Source of the DNA: an uncultured Bacteroidales bacterium
Lineage (GTDB): Bacteria > Bacteroidota > Bacteroidia > Bacteroidales > Bacteroidaceae
DNA: 64,000 nt
Assembly (NCBI GenBank): GCA_902799685.1
Contig: CADCBO010000010.1
Coordinates: forward strand, 1 to 64,000
Reading direction: 5' to 3'
Under the pieces are notes generated by a model that was given only the letters and a program-made list of their open reading frames with translations, was not told where the DNA came from and ran no database searches. The position numbers were made by a program, and so were the translations under genes. Position 1 is the first letter of the stretch. Every line of letters starts with the position of its first letter. Below, piece by piece: positions 15,281 to 23,664 of this stretch.

Positions 15281-15299
15281 GCCTTTACGGGTTAAAGGC
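15281..15299 (+). promoter_or_regulatory. hairpin in the rpsP 5' leader
   Basis: A perfect 7-bp stem (15281-15287 with 15293-15299) and a 5-nt loop right at the predicted transcript start. The remaining leader is A-rich, typical of ribosomal protein genes in this phylum. It could be a stability or autoregulatory element. Confidence 0.5.
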
Positions 15300-15338
15300 T
15301 ATTCAAATCATTTATAAATTCAATAAAAACAACAACTT

Positions 15339-15911
15339 ATGGCAGCAAAAATCAGATTGCAGAGAAGAGGCCACAAAGGTTATGCCTTCTATTCAATCGT
15401 AATTGCAGACTCCAGAGCTCCACGTGATGGAAAGTTTATTGAGAAGATTGGTACCTACAATCCTAACACCAATCCCGCTACAGTAGATTTGAATTTCGAA
15501 AGAGCCCTGTACTGGGTTAACGTAGGCGCACAGCCCACCGATACCGCACGTAACATCCTTTCACGAGAGGGTGTGTATCTTATGAAGCACCTCCAGGGTG
15601 GCGTTAAGAAGGGCGCATTCGATGAGGCCGCAGCTCAGGCCAAGTTCGATGCCTGGAAGCAGGCTAAGGAGAGCGCACTGAAGGCTATCACCGTTAAGGA
15701 TGAGCAGGCCAAGCGCGAGCAGAGCAAGGCTAAACTGGAAGCAGAGAAGAAGGTTAACGAGGCTATTGCCGAGAAGGTAGCCACCAAGAAGGCTGAGGCC
15801 AAGGCAGCAGCCGAGGCAGCCGCAGCAGAAGCAGCAGCCCAGGAGGCAGCAGCAGAGGCTCCCGCCGAGGAGGCAGCTCCCGCAGCAGAGGAGGCTCCCG
15901 CAGAGGCTTAA
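15339..15911 (+). CDS. rpsP: 30S ribosomal protein S16 with extended C-terminus
   Basis: A 190-residue S16. The ribosomal domain covers about residues 1-85 ([41 protein letters not shown]; then [17 protein letters not shown]). The remaining 100 residues are a Lys/Glu/Ala-rich helical tail ending in repeated EEAPAEA-like units. Bacterial S16 is usually 80-90 residues. Long tails of this kind are known in Bacteroidota and are not a fusion to a recognised domain. A strong promoter precedes it and a terminator follows at once, so it is monocistronic. Confidence 0.96.
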   Translation: MAAKIRLQRRGHKGYAFYSIVIADSRAPRDGKFIEKIGTYNPNTNPATVDLNFERALYWVNVGAQPTDTARNILSREGVYLMKHLQGGVKKGAFDEAAAQAKFDAWKQAKESALKAITVKDEQAKREQSKAKLEAEKKVNEAIAEKVATKKAEAKAAAEAAAAEAAAQEAAAEAPAEEAAPAAEEAPAEA

Positions 15912-15930
15912 TCCTCTTTAATTGCAAACC

Positions 15931-15964
15931 AAAAAACTCCGACCCATACGGCCGGAGTTTTTTT
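15931..15964 (+). terminator. rpsP terminator
   Basis: An 11-bp A/T-flanked stem (AAAAAACTCCG at 15931-15941 with 15953-15963) and T-run, 20 nt after the stop. Its symmetry lets it also terminate the convergent transporter transcript. Confidence 0.9.
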
Positions 15965-15986
15965 ATCACCTGGAGTTCTCCTGTAA

Positions 15987-17045
15987 TTAATCCAGTTTCA
16001 GGTCACCCGGTTTGATCCAACCTATACTGCGCATAAGCGGACCGAAAATCATAGTCAGCACAACAGGCAGGACAAAGCACACCATAATGAGGCCTGTCCA
16101 ATCGGCGCCAGTGACAACAGTGCGGACACCTTCGGCAATTTCCTGACTCCAACCTGTATAGACACCTATCGGACCGACAAGGCCACAGGTACCCATACCC
16201 GATGCAATGGCCGGACCGTTCATCTCAAGATGGAACAGACAGGTAGCCATAGGACCCGTTATGGCAGAAACCAGAATGGGAGCAATCCATATCCTGGGAT
16301 TCCTGACGATATTGCCCATCTGGAGCATGCTAGTGCCAAGGCCCTGTGATATGATGCCGTTCCAGCCGTTCTCACGGAAACTCAGCACTGCGAATCCCAC
16401 CATCTGAGCACAGCATCCTGCAAGTGCGGCGCCGCCTGCCAGTCCGGTCAGGCTCAGTGCTGCGCATATTGCGGCCGAACTTATGGGAAGTGTCAGCGCC
16501 ATACCTACTATAACCGATACCAGAATACCCATTATGAAGGGCTGCTTGGTGGTAGCCCACATGATCACGTGGCCCAGGCTGCTGGCGGCTTGTCCTATTG
16601 CCGGTGCCCACCAGTAAGAAAGGCCTATTCCTACAGCGATTGTGACAAGAGGTGTCACCAGGATGTCTATCTTGGTCTCCTTTGAAACGGCCTTACCGAA
16701 CTCGGATGCGAAAATAGTTACCACATAGACTGCCAGCGGGCCTCCGGCTCCGCCCAACTTGTTTGCTGCGGCACCTACGGCCAGCATTGAAAACAACACC
16801 AGATTAGGTGTACCAAGCGCATATGCAATTGAGGCAGCCATTGCCGGGCCAGCCATACTCTTGGCAAATCCGCCTATATCAACAAGCCATTGGATACCGG
16901 CCTGCTCACCTATTGTAGCAATGATTGTACCTATAAGCAGCGAGGCGAACAGTCCCTGCGCCATAGCCCCCAAAGCATCAACTCCGTAGCGTTTGCCCGA
17001 AATTACGATATTCTTTCTTTCAAGAAATGATTTGAACTTTCCCAT
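15987..17045 (-). CDS. PTS_EIIC_2-type membrane transporter
   Basis: A 352-residue polytopic membrane protein resembling the PTS_EIIC_2 family (PF13303), with about ten hydrophobic helices. Family-like segments are RYGVDALGAMAQGLFASLLIG, FSMLAVGAAANKLGGAGGPLAVYV, and GMGTCGLVGPIGVY. I start it at MGKFKSF. The longer reading frame would run into the ATPase gene and past a -7 box at 17054-17061. No PTS EIIA/EIIB, HPr or EI gene is nearby, so phosphotransfer is doubtful and the substrate is unknown. Confidence 0.82.
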   Translation of the reverse strand: MGKFKSFLERKNIVISGKRYGVDALGAMAQGLFASLLIGTIIATIGEQAGIQWLVDIGGFAKSMAGPAMAASIAYALGTPNLVLFSMLAVGAAANKLGGAGGPLAVYVVTIFASEFGKAVSKETKIDILVTPLVTIAVGIGLSYWWAPAIGQAASSLGHVIMWATTKQPFIMGILVSVIVGMALTLPISSAAICAALSLTGLAGGAALAGCCAQMVGFAVLSFRENGWNGIISQGLGTSMLQMGNIVRNPRIWIAPILVSAITGPMATCLFHLEMNGPAIASGMGTCGLVGPIGVYTGWSQEIAEGVRTVVTGADWTGLIMVCFVLPVVLTMIFGPLMRSIGWIKPGDLKLD

Positions 17046-17053
17046 AACAGGTG

Positions 17054-17061
17054 CAAAGGTA
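17054..17061 (-). promoter_or_regulatory. -7 box directly upstream of the PTS_EIIC_2-like gene
   Basis: TACCTTTG on the minus strand, only 8 nt before the ATG, implying a nearly leaderless mRNA if used. No good -33 match at 19-21 nt. Confidence 0.45.
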
Positions 17062-17071
17062 CAACATTTAA

Positions 17072-19027
17072 TCAATTGTTGTCCTTTACACGCAAAGCTC
17101 GCATGGCGTTGAGGACGGCAAGGACGGTTACTCCTACATCGGCAAAGACCGCCATCCACATTGTGGCCAGGCCGGGTATGGCAAGCAGGAGTACCAGGAC
17201 TTTGATTCCTATGGCGAACCAGATGTTCTCCTTTGCTATGCGTATTGTGCGACGGGATATTTGAACGGCCAATGCTATCTTGGAGGGTTTGTCATCCATG
17301 AGTACAACATCGGCAGCCTCTATGGCGGCATCCGATCCCAATGCACCCATTGCTATTCCGATATCGGCACGGGTAAGCACTGGAGCATCATTAATGCCAT
17401 CGCCCACAAACGCCAGTGTTCCTTCATTGAGCAGTTTCTCAATCTCCGTAACCTTATCAGCAGGAAGAAGCTGGGCGTGATACTCATTTACCCCTACCTT
17501 TTGAGCCACGGCTGCAGCCACATGCTCCTGGTCACCTGTAAGCATAACGGTTCTGTTCACTCCTGCCTTTCGCAACTGCTCTATCGCAGATACGGCATCA
17601 TCCTTTACACGGTCAGAGATTACTATATGACCTGAATACCGACCATCAATGGCCACATGGATTATTGTACCTGCGTGATGACAAGGACGCCACTCCGCCC
17701 CAACCTTTTCCATCAGTTTGCTGTTACCCACAGCCACACGCTTGCCGTTTACGGTTGCCAGAATTCCGTGTCCGGCGGTCTCCTCAACGTCGGCTATAAC
17801 GCAGTCATCCTGTTCGTTGGGGTATGCGTTGCGCAATGCCATAGCTATGGGATGGGTTGAATGACGCTCCACATGAGCGGCCAGATGCAAAAGTTCATTA
17901 TTGTCAATCTCCTGCGGATGTACGGCCGTTACCTCAAACACACCTTCGGTAAGCGTTCCGGTCTTGTCAAACACAACAGTCTTTACTCCGGCAAGTTTGT
18001 CTATCAGGTTGGAACCTTTTATAAGAATACCCTTGCGCGATGCGCCGCCCAGTCCGCCAAAGAATGTGAGCGGAACCGATATCACCAGCGCACACGGGCA
18101 AGATACCACCAGGAACAACAGTCCGCGATAGATCCAAGTGGCCCAATGGCCTGTTATCAGCCCGGGGATAACAGCAACCAGCACTGCCAGGCCCACGACT
18201 ATCGGAGTATAGACTCTTGCAAAACGTGTTATGAAACTCTCGCTGCGGCTCTTGCTCTCGGCTGCATTCTCTACAAGGTCAAGAATTTTAGATACCGTTG
18301 ATTCGGCAAATGCCTTTGTGGTACGCACCTTAAGCACGCCACTCAGGTTAACGCAACCTGACAGGATTTCATCGCCTTCGGAAATGCTGCGTGGAACGCT
18401 CTCACCAGTAAGAGCGACCGTATCAAGACTTGATTTGCCCTCTAAAACAATACCGTCCATAGGAACCTTCTCACCGGGACGGATTACTATTATATCGCCC
18501 ACATTTACTGTATCCGGCGCAACGGTAAAGAGTTCTCCGTCACGTTCCACATGTGCTGTATCGGGACGTATATCCATCAGATGCGATATGGACTTGCGGC
18601 TACGTCCCTCGGCCACCTCCTCAAACATCTCACCTATCTGGAAGAAAAGCATTACGAATACAGCCTCGGCAAATTGAGTTTCGGCCCCAGGCATGAATCC
18701 AATTGCCAGCGCACCTATCGTAGCTATGCTCATAAGGAAGTCCTCGCTCAGTGCCTCACCCTCAAACAGACCTTCGGCGGCCTCCTTCAGGGTCTCCCAA
18801 CCAACAATAAGATAAGAAACCAGGAACAGCAGCAGATACTGCCAGTCCTGCCACGCAGTCTTTTTCTCGATGATTACAGCTGCAATAAGCAGTATTGTAG
18901 CGGCAATAATCCTGATTATACGGCCTCTGCCCTCCTCTTCCTCTTCATGATGATGCTCGTGGCCGTGCTCATGATGATGCTCATGCTCGCAGCATTCATT
19001 CTCGTGATGATGATGTTCGTGTATCAT
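17072..19027 (-). CDS. heavy-metal P1B-type ATPase (Zn/Cd/Pb class likely)
   Basis: A 651-residue cation efflux ATPase. The N-terminus, about 35 residues, is a His/Glu-rich metal-binding tail with a Cys-Cys pair (MIHEHHHHENECCEHEHHHE) in place of a ferredoxin-fold HMA domain. Then come the transmembrane bundle, the actuator TGES loop (VALTGESVPRS), the membrane metal motif SCPCALVIS, the phosphorylation site DKTGTLTEG, the nucleotide-domain HP dipeptide (STHPIA), and the hinge FVGDGINDAPVL. The CPC motif and the late DVGVTVLAVLNAMR resemble ZntA/CadA rather than copper pumps. Start 19027 lies downstream of a -7 box at 19054-19061, which excludes the longer frame. Confidence 0.93.
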   Translation of the reverse strand: MIHEHHHHENECCEHEHHHEHGHEHHHEEEEEGRGRIIRIIAATILLIAAVIIEKKTAWQDWQYLLLFLVSYLIVGWETLKEAAEGLFEGEALSEDFLMSIATIGALAIGFMPGAETQFAEAVFVMLFFQIGEMFEEVAEGRSRKSISHLMDIRPDTAHVERDGELFTVAPDTVNVGDIIVIRPGEKVPMDGIVLEGKSSLDTVALTGESVPRSISEGDEILSGCVNLSGVLKVRTTKAFAESTVSKILDLVENAAESKSRSESFITRFARVYTPIVVGLAVLVAVIPGLITGHWATWIYRGLLFLVVSCPCALVISVPLTFFGGLGGASRKGILIKGSNLIDKLAGVKTVVFDKTGTLTEGVFEVTAVHPQEIDNNELLHLAAHVERHSTHPIAMALRNAYPNEQDDCVIADVEETAGHGILATVNGKRVAVGNSKLMEKVGAEWRPCHHAGTIIHVAIDGRYSGHIVISDRVKDDAVSAIEQLRKAGVNRTVMLTGDQEHVAAAVAQKVGVNEYHAQLLPADKVTEIEKLLNEGTLAFVGDGINDAPVLTRADIGIAMGALGSDAAIEAADVVLMDDKPSKIALAVQISRRTIRIAKENIWFAIGIKVLVLLLAIPGLATMWMAVFADVGVTVLAVLNAMRALRVKDNN

Positions 19028-19053
19028 ATAGCGTATTTTTTTGATTTCCGCTG

Positions 19054-19061
19054 CAAAGGTA
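19054..19061 (-). promoter_or_regulatory. -7 box of the metal ATPase gene
   Basis: TACCTTTG on the minus strand, 26 nt before the ATG. The expected -33 zone (about 19081-19084) carries no TTTG but lies inside the palindrome at 19074-19088. That suggests a weak, activator- or repressor-controlled promoter. Confidence 0.6.
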
Positions 19062-19073
19062 CTGACCACCCTA

Positions 19074-19088
19074 TGCAACCCGGTTGCA
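19074..19088. promoter_or_regulatory. 15-bp palindrome, candidate metal-responsive operator
   Basis: TGCAACC-C-GGTTGCA is a perfect inverted repeat with 7-bp arms, placed 12 nt upstream of the ATPase -7 box and covering its -33 region. Nearby (19092-19110) GTTAC occurs three times. No regulator gene of the MerR or ArsR type is adjacent. Confidence 0.5.
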
Positions 19089-19172
19089 AAAGCGTTACGT
19101 TACAGTTACGCCTTAACATGATGCAGGTCCGGGATAATCAATTAATTTTGTCCTTAAATTCAATAGTTGATT

Positions 19173-20219
19173 ATGGAAGATTTGACATCATTGCTTGCAG
19201 ATTGTTCGGCCGTTTTCAAACAGACCGAAGAGTACCGTATCCTCAAGACCTACCGTACGCGTGACAACCGGCTCACTTTTGACGAACGTCTGGCTATAGC
19301 CAAGTGTGTGGAACGCTCGTTCATGCCATTCTTTGACCTTATGAAAGCCGATGTCCCCACACTTACCGATTCCGATATGCTGTTTTGCGCATTGAGCGTG
19401 CAGGGATTTGAGACGGTAGCCATAGCGGAATGCCTCACCGTTACGAAAGACGCCATCCGGATGCGTAAGTTCCGACTGCGCGAGAAACTGCCCGAGAAGT
19501 GGTTCACACTCCTGTACCCCGAACAGAAACGTAACAGTTCGGAAAACGTTACGTCACAAAATCCCGCAGAACCTGCAGCCGAGATACCTTTGCCCTCAGA
19601 ACAAATTCAAAAAGCAAACGGTATGAAAGAAAAAATGTCATTCGGTAAAGCTGTCGCTGCATGCTTCAGCAAGTATTTCTCCCTTAAGGGACGCGCCCGC
19701 CGCGCGGAGTACTGGAACTTCTATCTGTTCCAATTGATTATTATTTATTCCTATCTCATCTTGACGACTGTCATACGAGGCCTTGCATGTTCACATATGG
19801 CCGAGTCGGCAGCAACAATCTGCAACAACCTTATGACCACTTTCCAATGGATAATTGATGTGGCTCTACTTATTCCCATGTTCACTGTCACCGTACGCAG
19901 GCTTCATGACCGGGATGACAACGGGTGGCTGGCTATCCTGCTGGTACTTATACCTTGGGTTATTATCAGTGTATCAGGTATTCTCATTCAGCATTATGAT
20001 ACCACATATTTGACAAGTGGAGAAGCTTCACCATCAGCCGTAGCCGGGGCAATCACAGAATTCTTTGTTCCATTCATATTCATGGTGTTGCTTTCCAAGG
20101 CTGTCATTATAATAAGGATAATCCTCTTTACAAAACCCGGAACCGAGGGTCCCAACTCATTCGGTCCCGATCCAGTCCGCATCATTCCGGATTCTACTGA
20201 ATCAGAGTCAAACAATTAA
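19173..20219 (+). CDS. HTH-DUF805 fusion membrane protein
   Basis: A 348-residue two-part protein. The first 120 residues are soluble and helical. They end in a LuxR/sigma-region-4-like helix-turn-helix (TDSDMLFCALSVQGFETVAI, then AECLTVTKDAIRMRKFRLREKL). After a Pro/Glu/Ser linker (about 120-150) comes a DUF805 domain (about 155-330) with the marker SLKGRARRAEYWNFYLF, several membrane helices and VRRLHDRDDNGWLAIL. The ATG at 19173 is chosen over a TTG 6 nt upstream. TAATTTTG at 19143-19150 is a candidate -7 box. DUF805 has no known function. An internal ATG at 19624 could make DUF805 alone. The next gene begins 15 nt later. Confidence 0.8.
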   Translation: MEDLTSLLADCSAVFKQTEEYRILKTYRTRDNRLTFDERLAIAKCVERSFMPFFDLMKADVPTLTDSDMLFCALSVQGFETVAIAECLTVTKDAIRMRKFRLREKLPEKWFTLLYPEQKRNSSENVTSQNPAEPAAEIPLPSEQIQKANGMKEKMSFGKAVAACFSKYFSLKGRARRAEYWNFYLFQLIIIYSYLILTTVIRGLACSHMAESAATICNNLMTTFQWIIDVALLIPMFTVTVRRLHDRDDNGWLAILLVLIPWVIISVSGILIQHYDTTYLTSGEASPSAVAGAITEFFVPFIFMVLLSKAVIIIRIILFTKPGTEGPNSFGPDPVRIIPDSTESESNN

Positions 20220-20234
20220 TTAAAGAAGTACAAA

Positions 20235-21380
20235 ATGAAAAAGATATTATATATAATTTGCCTGCTTCCATTGTTGGCAGGTTGTTCGGACAGCAAGAAA
20301 ACTGCAATACTGTTATCGGATGACATTATTGAGGAGGTGAATTTTGAGGATATTGCTTCCGAAATCCGGGTGTTCAGTGTAAAGTGTTCCGAGCCGATGA
20401 AAGGAATAGAGATGTTTTATGGAATTGGCGATTTCATTTTCGGTATATCTGAGGATCACCATACCCTATATTGGATCAAGGGTGATAAGGTTGTGTCAAA
20501 GCTTGACAAATACGGCCGAGGTCATGGTGAATATCTGTATATTGAAGGTATAGCATACGCTCCGGAGGACAGCATCCTGTTTGTCCGGACTACTGACAGC
20601 CGGCTCATCCGGTACCAGGGATTGAACTGCACATTTATAGGTGAAACGCAGAAATTCCCTTCTGCGAGCCCGTTTATTGCCGTAGACAGCAAGACAATAC
20701 TGGCTAATAGCGCTATTTTGGGAGATGACAGGAATCATCAGGGCCTCTGTCTTATTGACGTAGAAACCGGTCAGATGACAAAAGAGATAATCCTGATGGA
20801 TAATGCACAGAATCTTTTCTTCTCAGAGGTACTGTACCAGAGCGGCGATTCCGTGGTATTCATTGTTCCCGGACCTGGTAATGATGACAGCAAGGTGTAT
20901 CTGTACAATGATGACAAACTGAGTAACCTGCTTAATTTCAACTATGATAACAAATGGAGAGTTCCCGAAAGCATACTTATAAGGGAAGTGCCCGCTAACT
21001 GGACAGAAGATTTCAGTATAGTTCAGAAAGTACAGGAAATGTGTTCTTACAGGATGAACGAATCCAATTGCACCGGTGGAGAGTGGGTGTGCTGTCATGA
21101 CGGCAGACTGATGTTTTGGAGCATATATAGTTTTGAGAACATGGTACTGAATGTAGCCAAGGGCAGTAATGTAAAGCGTTACAGCGTAACAATGCCGGGA
21201 TTTGACGGCTGCCTGTTCCCGCTGGGCACATTCGGAGACTATTATATAACCGGATTCAATGTCGAACTGGGACGTTCAATCGGCGATGAAAGCAAGCTCT
21301 CTCCTTTAGGAAAACGCATACAGCAGGAAATCGATAAAAGCGACGGCAATCCCGTATTAATGACGTATCGCATAAAATAA
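20235..21380 (+). CDS. 6-bladed beta-propeller lipoprotein
   Basis: A 381-residue lipoprotein (lipobox LPLLAGCSD, Cys 17) of the Bacteroidota 6-bladed propeller family (PF17170-like). The family hallmark GRGHGEYLYIEGIAY is near residue 95 and the C-terminal pattern NPVLMTYRIK ends the protein. The N-terminal segment after the lipobox has the typical acidic DDIIEEVNFEDIASEIRVF. It is probably anchored in the periplasm or outer membrane; no ligand is known. It follows the HTH-DUF805 gene by 15 nt, so the two may form an operon. Paralogues occur at 22102 (fragment), 31569 and 41343. Confidence 0.85.
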   Translation: MKKILYIICLLPLLAGCSDSKKTAILLSDDIIEEVNFEDIASEIRVFSVKCSEPMKGIEMFYGIGDFIFGISEDHHTLYWIKGDKVVSKLDKYGRGHGEYLYIEGIAYAPEDSILFVRTTDSRLIRYQGLNCTFIGETQKFPSASPFIAVDSKTILANSAILGDDRNHQGLCLIDVETGQMTKEIILMDNAQNLFFSEVLYQSGDSVVFIVPGPGNDDSKVYLYNDDKLSNLLNFNYDNKWRVPESILIREVPANWTEDFSIVQKVQEMCSYRMNESNCTGGEWVCCHDGRLMFWSIYSFENMVLNVAKGSNVKRYSVTMPGFDGCLFPLGTFGDYYITGFNVELGRSIGDESKLSPLGKRIQQEIDKSDGNPVLMTYRIK

Positions 21381-21393
21381 AAAATCCAAAGAA

Positions 21394-22059
21394 TCAGAAC
21401 TTATCTGTAAGTTTATCACAATCGGGAATATGCAAAGCCATTATTTCGGGATCCAGGAAATAGACCTTGAATGCTGACGAACTGGGAAAGCGGTTGAAGA
21501 AGGGATCTGTAGTTTGATAGAACTTTATGGAGCTGACTTTGCCGCTTGCCATCATGCCGCGGCGATAACGGCGGATATGACGTTCCAAGCAGGGAATTAC
21601 CTTGATACCTGTGCGACCATCTTTCAAAACCACTCTTGCCACTACGTGTTTCTTGGGCCGATTATCGATTGCCTGCTCCAGTTGCTCAGCGCTGAGACGA
21701 TGTGACACGCGGATATTGCGGCCAAATCGCTGATTGATATCGGTCATCATCTTTCGGAACAGCGGGCTGTGGCCGGGCATATCGTCCGGACTGAAAAGGC
21801 CTATCCAATAATGTATCATCTCATGGATTATGGTGTCATCAAGTTCATCCTGAGACAAATCAATACGGCGGCTTATGCGCAGCTTGAAATCATAATACTC
21901 CCGCTTGCCGTTCCATTTAAAACGATTGCGATACAAACACACGCCCAAATAAGACTTGGCATTGGTAACAGATATAGGAAGTTCAGGAAGCTTACCGTCA
22001 AACATTCGGCGGTTAAACTCCCTGAACTTTTCCTGAACGTATGCTATATCTGCCTTCAT
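21394..22059 (-). CDS. SprT-like zinc metallopeptidase
   Basis: A 221-residue SprT-like domain protein. The zinc-binding HExxH is IIHEMIHYWIGLF (about 79-91) with a third ligand candidate in GHSPLFRKMM. The N-terminal helix YVQEKFREFNRRMFDGKLPELPI is typical of the family, related to Spartan proteases acting on DNA-protein crosslinks. The bacterial role is not established. The zinc-ribbon C-terminus of some SprT proteins is absent. ATG at 22059 is chosen over the TTG just upstream. It is convergent with the propeller gene, 13 nt away. Confidence 0.85.
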   Translation of the reverse strand: MKADIAYVQEKFREFNRRMFDGKLPELPISVTNAKSYLGVCLYRNRFKWNGKREYYDFKLRISRRIDLSQDELDDTIIHEMIHYWIGLFSPDDMPGHSPLFRKMMTDINQRFGRNIRVSHRLSAEQLEQAIDNRPKKHVVARVVLKDGRTGIKVIPCLERHIRRYRRGMMASGKVSSIKFYQTTDPFFNRFPSSSAFKVYFLDPEIMALHIPDCDKLTDKF

Positions 22060-22101
22060 CAACTTTCAATTACAGAGCATAAAGGTAGCGAATAATTGTA
22101 T

Positions 22102-22593
22102 TTACTTTATATGATATATCAAAAGTGACGGATTTTCACTATTGCCAATAGCTTTAAGTTTAGCTCTATCGGCAGAACTGTAATTAGTTTTACTTTCTAA
22201 CCGATCATTAGCCAAATCAGCATCAATTACTCCAATGATTACATTTTTATCGCCACTGCCAACAAACTTTGAAGGTAGGATAAAGCCAAGATTTGATGTG
22301 CTGTTTGTATATCCTATCCACTTGTTGTTCTTCTTTTCATATACAAACATTCCATAATTCTCACCTGGAAATGAAAGGAAATAGTAATCCTTTGTATCTA
22401 TTCCATATGAAGGTATGTAACCCATTATTTTGGTATCCATATTAATTATTCTCGTATCTTTTCTAGATAAAGATGGCATAAAAGGTATTGAAATCTTTCT
22501 TGAAACAGAACCATCGTATAACGCATACAGACGATTGTCAAAGGACCTGACATGATATATAGTACAATTGGGGTCTGACCCCTTTTGTATCAT
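22102..22593 (-). pseudogene. truncated 6-bladed propeller lipoprotein (C-terminal part only)
   Basis: A 163-residue frame that matches only the C-terminal third to half of the propeller lipoproteins. It ends ENPSLLIYHIK, parallel to NPVLMTYRIK and NPVLIEFRFK in the full-length paralogues. It has no signal peptide or lipobox. Its first ten codons (MIQKGSDPNC) come from the hairpin repeat at 22563-22597, so the gene's 5' part was lost at that repeat. It is A+T-richer than its neighbours. It is likely non-functional, although expression as a cytoplasmic fragment cannot be excluded. Confidence 0.7.
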
Positions 22594-22597
22594 TTTG
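22563..22597. repeat. 35-bp hairpin repeat, copy 1
   Basis: A palindromic unit centred on GGGGTCTGACCCC with outer arms TACAA/TTGTA, followed by TCATTTTG. It matches the copy at 23665-23699 in 33 of 35 positions, same orientation. It resembles REP-type hairpins. It truncates the propeller gene and ends 3 nt from the stop of the next gene. Confidence 0.8.
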
Positions 22598-22599
22598 CG

Positions 22600-23580
22600 C
22601 TACTCGTACGTCCAGACGGTTTTGGAAGATAACTTGCGGGACAAGGGAAGGAACGAATAACTGTAGTGGGTTTCTTCTAAGGGATCGCCGGTTTCAAGGT
22701 CATATTCGTGTTTCACAAGCGCCTCCCTCCATGTCAAGCCGTGTTTTATATGGTATTCAACCAGTTTTGTTCTTAAACCACTTTCGTTGTAAACGTATTT
22801 GACTTTAAGGTAAGGTCTTTCCTTATACTTTCCTTTCTTGTATTTATTGTCCAAATATGTGGCTATCACACGTCTTTTGGCATACCTGTATCTGTATGAA
22901 TTATAGGAGGGATGTTCATCGTCTGTCCCATCAAGATAAAATTGCTCCTCGTATATTGTTCGGCCCTTTTCATCAAAATTCTTATTAGTCAAGTAATAAA
23001 TGACGGCAGGCGAATCGTCTTCCTGATATGTCATTATGCGTGTGGTTTGCAAGCCATCGGCAGAATACGCCATACTGTCAACTCTCTGTACTACAACGCC
23101 TTCCCTTTCCGAAATAACAGATCTTTTGACTGTTTGGCGCCCCAGTGAATCATAGATATAATAGGAATATCGGCCATTGTCTGTTTCCTCCAGGATCCTG
23201 CCTTGTTCATCGGACCTGCTCCAGCCCCACTCAAACCATTCATCACCGTCAAGAGCATAACTGGAACTAGTGCCGTCACTGCGGGAAACGAATTTGCTTT
23301 TCTTCACCCCCTCCTTCCAGACCGCAGTCACGTACGTCACTTCCTCAATAATGTCACCAACCTGATTTGTCTTATACAAATAATAAGTGGTATCAACATG
23401 CTCCAAAGAATAAGACACCCGAGTCATTGAAACCAGTACACTATCCTCATACTGGTAAGTCTCATAGCTGCTAAGTTTGTCATTAGAATATCTTTCTAAC
23501 CTTACGAGCCGATGCCCGCTCGCCGATGCACAAACCGTCAACAGCAAACCAAACACACACAGGGCCGATGAAAATCTCAT
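22600..23580 (-). CDS. secreted YD-repeat-like protein of unknown function
   Basis: A 326-residue protein with a signal peptide (cleavage after SASG, about residue 22). The rest is beta-strand-rich with repeated Tyr/Asp/Gly segments that resemble YD/RHS-type hairpins (YYIYDSLGRQTVKR; NFDEKGRTIYEEQFYLDG; KYVYNESGLRTKLVEYH). It ends with Tyr-rich strands. No toxin domain is attached, so it is not an Rhs effector. Probably periplasmic or surface. It has its own -7 box at 23602-23609 and is bracketed by two direct 35-bp hairpin repeats, giving a 1.1-kb cassette. Confidence 0.75.
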   Translation of the reverse strand: MRFSSALCVFGLLLTVCASASGHRLVRLERYSNDKLSSYETYQYEDSVLVSMTRVSYSLEHVDTTYYLYKTNQVGDIIEEVTYVTAVWKEGVKKSKFVSRSDGTSSSYALDGDEWFEWGWSRSDEQGRILEETDNGRYSYYIYDSLGRQTVKRSVISEREGVVVQRVDSMAYSADGLQTTRIMTYQEDDSPAVIYYLTNKNFDEKGRTIYEEQFYLDGTDDEHPSYNSYRYRYAKRRVIATYLDNKYKKGKYKERPYLKVKYVYNESGLRTKLVEYHIKHGLTWREALVKHEYDLETGDPLEETHYSYSFLPLSRKLSSKTVWTYE

Positions 23581-23601
23581 AAACTACTCATTTGTTTGTG
23601 A

Positions 23602-23632
23602 CAAAAGTACTATCCCCATCAGCAACCAGCAA
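23602..23632 (-). promoter_or_regulatory. promoter of the YD-repeat-like gene
   Basis: TACTTTTG on the minus strand at 23602-23609 and CTTG at 23629-23632 (3/4 match to TTTG) with a 19-nt spacer. The -7 box lies 21 nt before the ATG. Confidence 0.6.
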
Positions 23633-23664
23633 GCCTCCCGCGTTGCAAAATCGTTGCAAAATGA

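Noticed and set aside
17046-17159. Longer start for the PTS_EIIC_2-like protein
   Set aside because: It reaches into the ATPase gene and past a -7 box, and encodes a Cys/Arg-rich segment unlike the family.
22600-23580. Rhs/polymorphic toxin
   Set aside because: YD-like strands are present but there is no Rhs core motif, no C-terminal toxin domain and no immunity gene.
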